Shown here: piece after piece, positions 12,601 through 24,600 of the stretch
Position numbering within the stretch: the first letter of the stretch is position 1
Layout of the letters: every line of letters starts with the position of its first letter
DNA from: Symsagittifera roscoffensis
Lineage: Eukaryota; Xenacoelomorpha; Acoela; Convolutidae
DNA length: 64,000 nt
Reading direction: 5' to 3'
Assembly: GCF_963678635.1 (NCBI RefSeq)
Contig: NC_087062.1
Coordinates: forward strand, 44,842,395-44,906,394
Translations under genes and position numbers: made by a program
The notes under the pieces: generated by a model
What the model was told of the DNA's origin: nothing
Seen by the model: the letters and a program-made list of their open reading frames with translations, nothing else
The model's database searches: none

Positions 12601-15600
12601 TCGAAGAAACTGCAAAAAGTTTTCAACTTTTCCTGATAATGGAAACATGATTAACAAAACTGAAATCATAACAACTTTTTTGTTATTCCTAAGTAACTAA
12701 ATGATTTCCTGTTTTTAATATCATTTTGATTCATTCGCGCTTCAAAAACAATTTTTTGTTTTAATTTTTGAAATTTTTCGTTTTTGTTTTTATCGGTATT
12801 GAAGATAATTGAACTAATAAAGGTTCACAGGTTGAAACTTTGGACCTATGATAGATGGAACCGTTTTTCAGACGATGGTAGTATAAAAAACAGTGAAAAT
12901 ACATTCTCAAAGCTTGTTCTGCCATTTAATCAGAGGGCGACAGAGAAGTGATCTTATTGCAACAAATTAGCGTAAACTGCAGAAGCAGTTTGAGTTTGTG
13001 GACTTAAAAGTGTTCGTTGGAAAACTAAAGATTTAATCTAGGCCCTCACATACGTTGTTCCTCACTTGGAAAAAAAAGAAACAAGACTGCCCAAATCAGG
13101 GCAAAATTTTGAATGTTTTGACTACATTTTGAGGTCGACGAATTAGTCTTTGCTATAAATAAAATTATGAAAATATCAAAAAAAGGAAAAACCATCAACT
13201 TTTTTTGAGATTTTTTGAAAATTATCCCGCACACGCTATGTGAAAAACAAAGTGATATATTTTGTATATTAAAAATTTTTATACACATCAAACAGCGTGC
13301 CTCAATTTATTTTGGAACGATTTCTATGAAAGATTAAATCTTGGCTTAGGGGTTAAAAACACGGAAACAATCGCGCGTTAATTGTCCTAAATTGGCTAAA
13401 TTGGTATGTTTTCTACCCCCATAACTTTACGAAATTTGATCACAGATAAAATGCTTTGTAAAAAATGTTTTCAAAACAGCAATAACTTTCAAATGAGTTA
13501 AAGAATTTTTATCGAAACTGGCTAGTTGAAAACTCAAAATTTGTTTAGAGAAACAAAACCATCGCGACCACAATTATTCCGTGACTTTCTTCGAAATTTG
13601 GAACAAAAACTACTCAGCTGCAAAACAAACGTTGACTCAGATTTTAAGTTTTTACTAGTATAATTTGCTGAATTCTCACAACAAAACGCATACTTCTAAC
13701 TTTTAGATTTTAATAAAAGTTTTAGTTTGTTTTCTTGTGAAAGGAAACCTTTGTGAGGATCTAGCTGAGATCTTTATAGTTTTTTCAAATTTTTTTCAAA
13801 CTGTTTCTCCAGGGTTTTCGCAGTTCAAACTGTTCTTTCTGTTTATGGGGATTGTTTGCAATTAGAATACTCTTATGGCGCCCTCTGGTTAAATGGCCAA
13901 ACGGCGCCTTGAAAACATGTTTTACGGTATTTAACCCGACTATCATCTGAAAAACAGTTCCATCTGTAACAGGTCGAAGTTTCAACCGTGAATCTCTTGT
14001 AGGTGTAGAAAAATTGTGGAAAAAGTTGTTCCGTTCATCGCTTGAAAACTTAAAGTTTCGATATCTATGTCCGATTATTGTAGATCATTTTCTGTTGTAC
14101 TCAATATGTAAAATCTTAAATGATAAGGAATTTATCCCACTAAATCAATCGAAGGAAGGGAGAGATTACTAGACACTGTGCGGCTGCTGTTACGGTTTAA
14201 TTGAAAACTAACGTAACAGCCGAAAGGTTTTCCTTGTTTGGCCGTTTGGGTCATTCAGGTTACTGATCAATTGGTAAAAAGCCGGCAAAAAAACTTCCTT
14301 TTTATGATACATGAGAAAACTCCAATTTCTTATTTTGATGAGTCTTTTCTGTTATACTGCCCAAAATTGATATCTTAAAAATTTTGAAATTTAGGCCATA
14401 AAGCTCGAATCCGATGGTTGAAATTAGTTCCAGCGAAAAAGAATTATTATTAGCAAGAGAATCTCATTTAACAGTTGGGTAATTTCGGACGGTAAAACAA
14501 AAAGATCCCCTATTTTTAATTGAAAGCCAATCGTTGTCCTGAAACGTTTTGTTTAAGAAGCAATTTAAGGGAAATTTATATATAGGCTTTCCTGTCATCG
14601 TTATTTTAAAACCAAAATACCGGCCGCTTTAATACATTGCTTTATTTTTCTTGCGTCTGAAAATTCTATTTTTTATTTGTTGGTTGGTTGCTATTCATAA
14701 TTTACTTGATGTTTTGCGTTTTTTCTGTAGAAGAAGAGAGAAAGCTTTTTACGATTGAGAGACTGAAACGTGCTTCGCTTCGTTGCTGATGCAAAATTAG
14801 CCAAATTTGTTAGACTTAAAGCGCGCTAAAACATGTCAGAAGTAAGCTGCGATCTGGTCTTGGTCTAAGTATTATTATATTTTTTAATGGTAGATCGCAT
14901 TGTTACTGCTCTCTATCCACACAATGCATCAAACTATGGTTAGTTACACTGGAGCTAAAACAAACTGATACAAAAATTCAATTTATATAATTTTTACAAA
15001 AAGTTAATCTTGATGTTTTGTTACATTTTCGTGTTGTAAGTTATATTTGAAAAAGTGTTTTGTTTGCCATTTGATCTATCGTATGTATAACGTATGCGAT
15101 CATTAAGACTGATGAAGATCTACGCAGAACGTTTTTGTACCCGCCCTGTGATCATTCTGCTAATTGTAACCGTTTTATTCTTATTGCACTTCGTGGTCCA
15201 CCAGTATGAGCACCATGACAACGTCAAAGAAAACAACGAAGCTGCACTTGAAGCCGAAAAGAACTACAGGCGTCCTGAAGCCGAAAAAGTGACTGTGCTA
15301 GCGGAGCCTATCTGGTCAGAAGTTATTGACAAAGACAATGATAAACCGATACGAAGTACAATTTGTTTCGTGATTCTGGTGCACAAAACCGAAGGGTTTT
15401 ATTACCGAAACGAAACCAAATTTCAACTTCGTCCTTTCACGCCTTGTGTGCTCTTTATTCAGATGAGCAGCGTCATCGACAAACAAGATAAAAACACAGT
15501 TTTTGTGGAGTCCGGGAACTTTTTCAATCCATGGGCGGTAATAATCAAACAATTTTACCCAAAAATTAAAGAAATTGCAAAAAATTTTGAATTTTTGGCT

Positions 15601-18600
15601 ATTTTGGATTCAAAAACTGCAATCAATACGAACAACTTTAAATACTTCGAGCACTATCTTTTGGAACAAAGCTACGATGACCGGATTTTGACAATAAAAC
15701 GCGAAACGTCCGAAGTTCAACGAAACCCCGAGAAGCCAGATTTTGTTCCCAGATTTCTGGAGCAGGACAATCTATACCCAGAAAATTCACCGAACGATAA
15801 CTTCATTGTTTTTCCTCTCAAAGTCTGGAATTCTTTGGAAGATAAAATGACAAGTAAAGAGGAAACTTACTACCCAATCGGAATATTTTTCCAAAAATTA
15901 CTTCAGGACAGTAAACAAAGCGAAATCGGAGGCTCTGAGCCCGCTAAGTTTGAGCCGGGTCTGATATCAACTCAAACTGAAGTCGGGTGGAGCTTGTGTA
16001 AGTTCAATGACAGCTTCGCAGTTGTCGGATACGAGAGACGTGAACAGATCACCGAGACTATAAACCGAGTGCCTCCGTATGGCTACTTCTGCATGCCTAT
16101 TGTAAACTACCACGTGCCTAAACTATTCGTAGCTGCTGTGGTTCTTTTCGTGTCTGCGTGTTGCTGCTGCCAATGTTTATTAACGATGTCGCTGCTGATG
16201 GCGGGATCTCCCTCTACATCTTCTTATGCAAAGAAAGAATAAACTTTCATTTTATAACTTTTTCACGTTGTAATGCTGTTGTTTTCCTTATTTTCTGTTG
16301 TATATTCTCTATTTATTTTCTATGATATGAATTTTAACTTGATTGCGGCTTCTTTTTTACGGTTTTTAGATTTATATTTTGGACGGTTTTCCGGTAAACT
16401 TTCCGAATTGTTATTTATCAAGTCAAAAAGTTCTGCTCTGGAATATATGGGCACAGGCAGGGGCGTATTTAATTGTCAGAAATTCGATCCATTCGCCTTC
16501 CAAAGGTACTCCCTTGTTCTATTTTACGGCATCCATTTTCCTAAGAAATTTTTACAAAGACCAACAATATTTTTGAAATTGTTTTGAAAATGCCGTTCCT
16601 CGAAAGAATCTTAGATCCTACCCTGACAAAGGAGCAGAATATTTTAAAAGTTTGGATTGTTTAATTGATAGTTTTTGATGTTCAAAATGACGTTTTTTTT
16701 GTCGAAACTGATTTAAAAATATTTTCATACTTTATTTTAAGTTTGTTATTAATTTCGAAAGAAAACTTATCTCATAAACCCACGCTTGAAAGAAGTGAGC
16801 CATCTCGAATGAAAATTTTCCATCTAGTTTTCAAATACTGTCGTTTTTACCAGTATACCTTTATATGCTTAGTGACTTAATAATCATCAATTTTAAATTA
16901 AAGTCTCCCCCCTCAAAATTATTATTTATTGGCGCCAAAGGCGCCCTTAGAAAGTTTGTAGGGTCCGTTACCCAAGATGGATATCTCAAAATAGTACAAA
17001 GAGGGGAGACCATTTTGGGTCGACACGGGAACGAATCCCTGAGGGGGAGAAGGGCATCTGCTCTTTAAATCCTCCCGTGGTTCAAAGCTTAGTTTCCGCC
17101 GTCCAAATAAAAGAAAAACAAAGCGAAAAGCTATTCTGTTTTTTTTTAATTAGTTTTTGCAACTAAATTATTTTGACGATTATTTAGAAAATGTTTCCAG
17201 CATTTATGTGTTTCGGTTTTCCTTAGTATTCTTTCATTTTATCCAGCAATTCTCAGTTTTTACTTTCATTGATATCTGGAAACAAACTGCTGTGATGCAA
17301 CTTTATGTGTCAAGGTATACTCGGATACTTCTGAGCAAAAGTTGCAAAGAATTAGAACATTAGAATGAAACAAATATACTTAGTTGTAGTTTTAATTTGT
17401 AGTTTTTAGAGAGGGCGGGTAAAATGCTAAAGATAAAATGCTACATTTTTCATTGTTGACACATGACTGGCTCATCATTTCATTTGATCGAGGTCCGCGA
17501 TTTAAGAAAAGGCTTTGTGAGTCGCGCCGCGTATCGTTTTCAAGTCGCGCTGCGTGTTAAATTCGCGCCGTCAACCTTTTCTTAAGTCGCGCCATCAGTC
17601 TTTTCTTAGGTAGCCTCGCTTAAGTCTTTTAGTAGATCGCGCCGTCAGTTTTTTCTTAAGTCACCCCACTTAAATCTTTTCTTAAGTCGCGCCGTCAGTA
17701 TTTTCTTAAGTCGCGCCGTCAGCTTTTTCTTAAGTCGCGCCGTCAGTCTTTTCTTCAGTCGCGCCGCTCAAATTTTTTCTCAAGTCGCGCCGGCAGTATT
17801 TTCTTAAGTCGCGCTGTCAATATTTTCTCAAGTCGCGGCGTCAATTTTTTTTTATGTCGAGTCTTTACTCAAGAAAAGTTTGAAAGGGCGCGACTTAAGA
17901 TACGACCGACGGCGCGACTTAAGAAAAGACTTATGGTATTTTGCTCAATCGCGCATGTAGCGGCGGTTTATTCTCAGTCGCTCCGGTCTGGAATTGAAAC
18001 TTTCAGTCGCGCCAAACGCGCAATTACCTTAGGTCGCGCCGGTCTTGTCGGTTTTTTGAGTCGCACCGTTCGCGGTGGTTTCTTCTCAGTCGCGCTGATC
18101 TTCAGTTGCCAAGTCTTGAATTGCTAATATAAAGTCGCGCCGGTCTGGAATTTCCAAATTTGGGTCTTTTGTTAAGTCGCGGACTCGACCCGGGTTAATC
18201 CAGCGCGTTCGCAGGAATTTTGGGGAGGGGAGAATCAAAACGTTGTTGAATTTTGTTTATCAATTTACCGAATTGTTTTTCCGTGCTTTCCCAAATCACT
18301 GTAGGGACATTTTTTTTTATTTGCGCTGCTGGTAAAATTTTGTAAAACACAAGCAAAAAAAGAATGTTTTGGGTTCTTTTTGAAACGCTGAAACCAGAAA
18401 ATTGTTTTTAGGGGCATTCTGCCCGTCGAATTTAGAATAATAAATTGGTGCAAAAAAACTTAAGCGCTGGTCGAAAAAATTGATCTCACAAACAAATACT
18501 AAATGAGGGATCCCAACCCTTTACGACAACCCTTGCTGCCCCACTCTAGATTTTCATGGAAAATGTTTGATTATTATGGATTATTCGGAAGAAAACTTAA

Positions 18601-21600
18601 CCCACATAATAAATTTTTTAACCCTTCTAACCATTAAAAAAGATTCGTAGGAGGTTTTAAATTTTTTTTTCAAAATCAAAAATTCATTATAATTCATTAT
18701 GATTGATTATATTCCATTTTTATGGCAATATAATCATTTTTTGGGCCCAAAATCCATGAAAATTGATTATTTTTGCAAATCTGAAATGTTAAATCCAGTT
18801 TTTGCAGCGTCCTACAAAACTATAACCCAAACGAACAGGTTCATTCTCTTGTATCCCTTTCCTCCAACTTCCACACCCCCAAATTGCCTTCCCACGACCC
18901 CCCTACCCCCTCCGCCACACTCAATTTCGTCACCCCGACCACATCTCGTTCTACTCAACCTTCCTCCCACACTTTAAAGGTAGAAACAGAAAAACTAGAG
19001 AATAGAGAAAACAAAACATTAAAAATGTGAAATGAAAAAGTAAAAAAATATACCTATTTTCAATTTTCCAAGCGAAAATAAGTCTCATTTTTCCAGTTTT
19101 CTAATAAAACGCCGGGTAAATCAAAAGAAACTGCCAATTTGAGAAAACACTGCACTGTGTTGAAAATTGCAAACTAATTTAAGAAAAAAAATCGTAATCC
19201 GTTTCAATCGATTTAATCATTTTTTTTATTTTGGAGGATACTGAGAATGAAAACATGAAATAATCTATTGTTATCCATGAAATTTCAGAGTGGGTTGTAT
19301 ATTCTACCATTCTTGTGACACAGAAAACGAAAAAAACTGATCGTATTAGAGCAAAACTTTTGACTGCCCCTACTAATTCTCACGTTTATGGGTCTCATCA
19401 TTGGCAAATTTAAAGCGTGCAATTGTCTTAGAAAATCAGTTTGGTCGACCTTGTTAACGTTTTTAAACGTTTTTGATGATCCGCCCCCCTTCCCTCAAAA
19501 GACTTTTAGATCCACCCCTGTGTCTCAAGTAGATTAAACGTGCCTCATGTCGCTTTTCACAAATTAATTGATAAAAGTTTCGAAAAAGTAAATCAACTAA
19601 GTAAGGAAACTTTTCTAAATTAAGTTTAAGGCATCAGTATTTTACAGATAATACAATAATATTTAGTACAAAATTGTATTTAAATCGTCGAAACCAACAA
19701 ATGACAAGACTGCGTGTATCAGGGCGAAGCCCTGAATGTTTCGACTGCCTCTTAAGATCTATGGAGCAGTAATAACATGGAAAATTTAAATGTAATAAAG
19801 TTAAATTAAAGTTTTTTTTCTAAAAACTTTGAGATTTTTTGTGAAAACATCCTCCCGCACGCCATATTAAGTACAAAGTGATAGATTTTGCTCCTTTTAA
19901 CAAATCAATTATGACATATAATCTTCCTTGAACCAATTTGGAACGATTTCTAAGACGGATTAAATCTCGCTCACGCGTTAATAGCGCGAAATATATCGCG
20001 CGTTATCTGTCCCAAATTGGTCAAAATGGCAATATTTAAACCCTCATAACGTTACGAAAAATGATCACGGGTGAAATATCTTTTCAAATTTAAGCTCAAG
20101 ACAACAATACCTTTTGAATGATATTAAAAAATTCCGTCAAAAATGGCTAGTTAAAAAGTCGAAATTTGTCTGAAGAAAAAAAAACCCACCCCGAGCACAA
20201 ATATTCCGTTACTTTCGTATCGAAAGTGGGAAAAATTACTTCGTATCGAAAGTGGGAAAATTACTTTCGTATCGAAAGTTGGAATAAAAACAATCGACCG
20301 ATATTGGCGATAAGTTTTGTAGACGGCAACAAAGATATAACAAGACTGCTCGTATCAGGGCGAAGCCCTGAATGTTCCGACTGCCTTTTAGGGTTTACGG
20401 AGCAGCAGTAATAAAAAAACTAAATGAAATAAAATAAAATGAATTTTTTTTCTAAAATTTGAAATTTGTAATAAAAATCATCTCCCCACTTGCCATATTA
20501 AGTGCAAAAAGAGAGATTTCGTTCCTTGTAACAAATCAATTATGGCAAATAAGCTTCATTCAACCAATTTGGAACGATTTATAGGACGGATTAAATCTCC
20601 GCTTACGCGTTAATAGCTCGAATTATATCGCTCGTTAATTATCCCAAATTGGTCAAAATGGCAATATTTAAACCCTCATAACGTTACGAAAAATGATCAC
20701 GGGTGAAATATCTTTTCAAATTTAAGCTCAAGACAACAATACCTTTTGAATGATATTAAAAAATTCCGTCAAAAATGGCTAGTTAAAAAGTCGAAATTTG
20801 TCTGAAGAAAAAAAAACCCACCCCGAGCACAAATATTCCGTTACTTTCGTATCAAAAGTCGGAACAACAAGCTATCAAATTCAATGGAAGTTTAAAGTTG
20901 TACTAGACATTTTTCTAAATCACAATCATTGCTGGTGTATCCTACAGTTTTTATGAAACTGAATTATTAATAAGAAACTTTCATTTTAATGAGTACAAAT
21001 TGCCGCGATCAACTTAATTTTGTAACTTCTTCGATAGTCGGAACGAAACTAAACATCAACAAAAAATAACCCAGAAATCACAATACCATTTTTTCAATAA
21101 ACAAGGATAGCCAGGCGCTGTTCATGCAAAAATCAGAGAGTGTTCCGATCACACAAAGTTTTATAAAAACAATTTTCCAAAACTGAGACAAGTTTTAGCA
21201 ATTTCTCGAAACTGAGACAAATTTTAGCAATTTGTTCTTTAGAATTCGAATCACGATCTATAAAAAAAATACACTTGGTCCTTACGAATTTTTTTTCGAG
21301 GTAGTCAGAATTGGCTGAAAAAAATTAAATACACGGACCCTACATCATAGTTCCTTCTAGTTCTTCGAGAGTGGACGGAACAAAAGTTGAAATCATGCTT
21401 TTCAACGCACTGACCCTTGTTTAACATTATAACGCGCAAAAACTGACATAATAATTAAAATATTTGAAATAATTGAATAATTGAAATAATAATAATAAAA
21501 CAATTATTATAACAATCTTAATAAGAATACGCTCAGAAGCTGAAATCGATTTGAAGAAATCGTCACCGGGCACTCTTGCTGTCTGTTTCTGTAAATATAA

Positions 21601-24600
21601 AGGACTGGCTAACCTTGATAGATACAGCAACAGTGGTTGTGAACTGGACTCCGTTGATGTTGCCATCTTTGACTAGTATGTCGAAGTTGAAGTATCCGTA
21701 GGGGTCTGCATTGTTGATGTTCAGAACACTCACTGTCTTCAGCTGACAGGCCCCCGCGTATGTGTTTGCTCCAGTGTGGGAACTGTCCACTCCGAAGGTG
21801 GCGTGTGCATTCTCAAGAGAGCACACCGGTGCAAAAAGGGGGTCGTCTCGGTCTGTACAAGCGATTGGGGCTCCAAAAGTACCTGAAATGGTTATGATTT
21901 CAGTTTCATGATATGAAAAATCATTAAAAAACACATGAAAATCATTTTTTTTCGTTTAGATACCTTAAAAATTTTCATATCCATTCGAGTGCAAAACCTC
22001 AGATGGTCGAGATGAACGCGCAAAAAAAGCGCATTGTGTTTTTGATTTTTTTTTTTGAAAAAAAAAGACTTCAAGAAAAATGACGGCCTTGGGGCTCAAA
22101 TTGGTATGGCAAAGATGAACAGAGCTGATGTGAAAAGGTTGAGAATTCCAATGTATAATCAGAACTGATATTAATCGTACCTGCAGCGCGCCCATCTGCA
22201 AGTGAGGCGTAGAATGCAGTCGGGTCACAGAGAGGTGCATTGTCGTTCTCATTAGTGACTGTGACAGTAATGGCCAGTGGGTTGGTGCAGCCGGCTGCCG
22301 AGTTGCCCTTGGCGTCCTTCAACTCCAGGTCTATGGTGAGACTCTGATCTGCAACTAGTTCGTAGTCGAACTGTCTTCGGCTCACTATTGTCGGCAGGAA
22401 CTTGGTCGGCAGGTAGAATTCGTTATAACCATCGGCTGAACACAACAAACAACATCATTCTATCTTTTCAACAACAAACAGGTAAACAACGGCTGAAAAC
22501 AACAAACAGGGAATCATTCTATCTTAGAAAGTTTTTGAGACCCTTTCAAAATATTTTTAATTAACAATGACTTGTCTTCGTTTCTACGGCACTAATTACA
22601 GTTTGCAGTATCAGAGAGCGACCACGGAGCTGAAAATTCCCTTCTGCGCAATCAACGCTAATTTAAAGCGTGAAATTGTCCTAGAAACAACATTCACTGA
22701 AATTGAAGTCACGCATGATACCCAAAAACAATAATCTCACCGCCCAAAGTAGCGCATCCTATATTTTGACAAGTTTTATTACCTTAATTTTTTCTGAACG
22801 ACCCTCAAAGTTTCGAAAGGCGCGTTGGATAACAAATAGGAGCTCTATAAGTATTAACGAATACCCACCTCTGAAAAGGTCGAATACTATAATTTTGTAG
22901 TAGGAGGGGAGTAATTTATAAAACCCGGCAGCTGTTCTCAATTTTAGACATAGTGCCTGACTGAGTTTAATATTGACAAACCACATCAAAAAGGACTTTA
23001 AAAAATCAATAGATGTTGCGACAGCAGCGGATTTTGGGGGTGGGGGATTGTGACGCCCCCTTCTGCAGAGGTTCAATTTGGACAGTGAACGTCAATGAAA
23101 TAATTTTGAGGGGGAGCGCTCGCGGAAAAAAACGCAATTTTTGGTCAAAACTTTATAAAAATGGCATCAAATTGTCTTTTTGGCGTGTTTTCTCAAACAT
23201 TCGTCTGCGTGCGGCTTTACAAAATATGGCGTCTTGATAGTGATAAGGAACGCCACAGAAAATCAGTTTGTCAATAAAAAAGGCCAAAATTTTTTTAAAA
23301 ATACAGCCCCCTCCCCGAGAAAATCTTAGATCCGCCCCTGTGCTGAGACGCCAATATTTTGATCTAATTGACAGAAATATCTTTTTCTATCAATAGCACT
23401 ACATAACCCAGCTCACATGCGAGATTGAACTCCAAGTACTGGTCAGAGGTGTCTGGATCAGAGAAGGCGACGTCAGTTGGGTTCACAATCACAGTGCCTG
23501 CCTTCGTGTTTTCAGAGATGATAATTGCGAGAGGGGAGACTGTCGTGAAACAGGGGGGCTCGTCGTCTTCGTCTATTATCGCCACCAGCACATCGTTGAT
23601 ATTGATTGGTCCATTATCAAGGGCGTTGCCAGTGTTGACACTATAGAATAATTCACTTTTTTAATTTCATTTTCCACATAATGAGTTGGTAACATTAACT
23701 TCAAATACCTCACAAAAGTAAGTTTTTAAGACACGTACTGAAAAAAGTTTGTATCTGCACCCACAGAAAAAAGATCATTCTCTTTTTGTCATATGCTTTG
23801 CCCAACTAAAAATAACTCAAATATTATTCAAACACCAAATAAAAGTTATTCAGCTTATACAGAAACAGATACACTACATCGGGGATGGATCAAGTTTTTT
23901 AGATGGAGGAGGATTTCAACAGAATTGCACAAAACTTTTCAAAAATTTGTTTTCCGAGTCTCTAGAAAATACTATAAAGACCTCTTTTGGCCCATTTTGT
24001 TGGTAAAGATTTTGATTCTGTTTTTTGCTTTTTGCGCCCTTTTGTTTGAGTGCCCTTCTAATGACTAGGGTGCCGAATTTTCAAAAAAGGCGTCCGGCTC
24101 TCCCTAAAATCAACCAGTGCATCACATCCCAACCTGAGTCAAAATGAAGGTCACTCACGCCAGGTTGAACTTGAACTTCTCGTCTCCCGCATCGAAGTCC
24201 TTGTCTCCGTTGAATGTCACAAGACACCCCAAAATGGGATCCACAGTAGCTGTGAACTGGGCAGCATCTGTTCCACTCAGTGCACAGGTGGTGAAGGGGT
24301 CATCGTCCTCATCTCTGACCACGAACTTCCACACCGGGTCAGTGTCCAGCGCCTCACTCTCCCGAATGGTGATGACTGTCGGGTGGTCCGTCAGAGACAG
24401 ACTTCCAGAGGACACTGCACAGAACATCATTTTATAAAAATCACGGAGCCGTTTTTTTACTAAAATTTTTATCGCTATTTGGATATTATACGTTGAAGAT
24501 TTTGGAATTTTGTAAAAAAAAAAGTGCAGATGAAAACTCGGCAAACAGACGAACTTTTTAAGCACTTTGAGAGCAAGTTTAATTGCAACGGAGTCCCGGA

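Noticed and set aside
16273-16587. 104-codon plus-strand ORF just after the nested gene
   Set aside because: Phe/Leu-rich product from AT-rich DNA, no domain, and it lies past the polyadenylation signal of the nested gene.
23749-24068. Overlapping ORFs of 85 and 91 codons between cadherin exons 2 and 3
   Set aside because: They lie in an AT-rich intron in two frames of the same stretch, with no motif; treated as chance.
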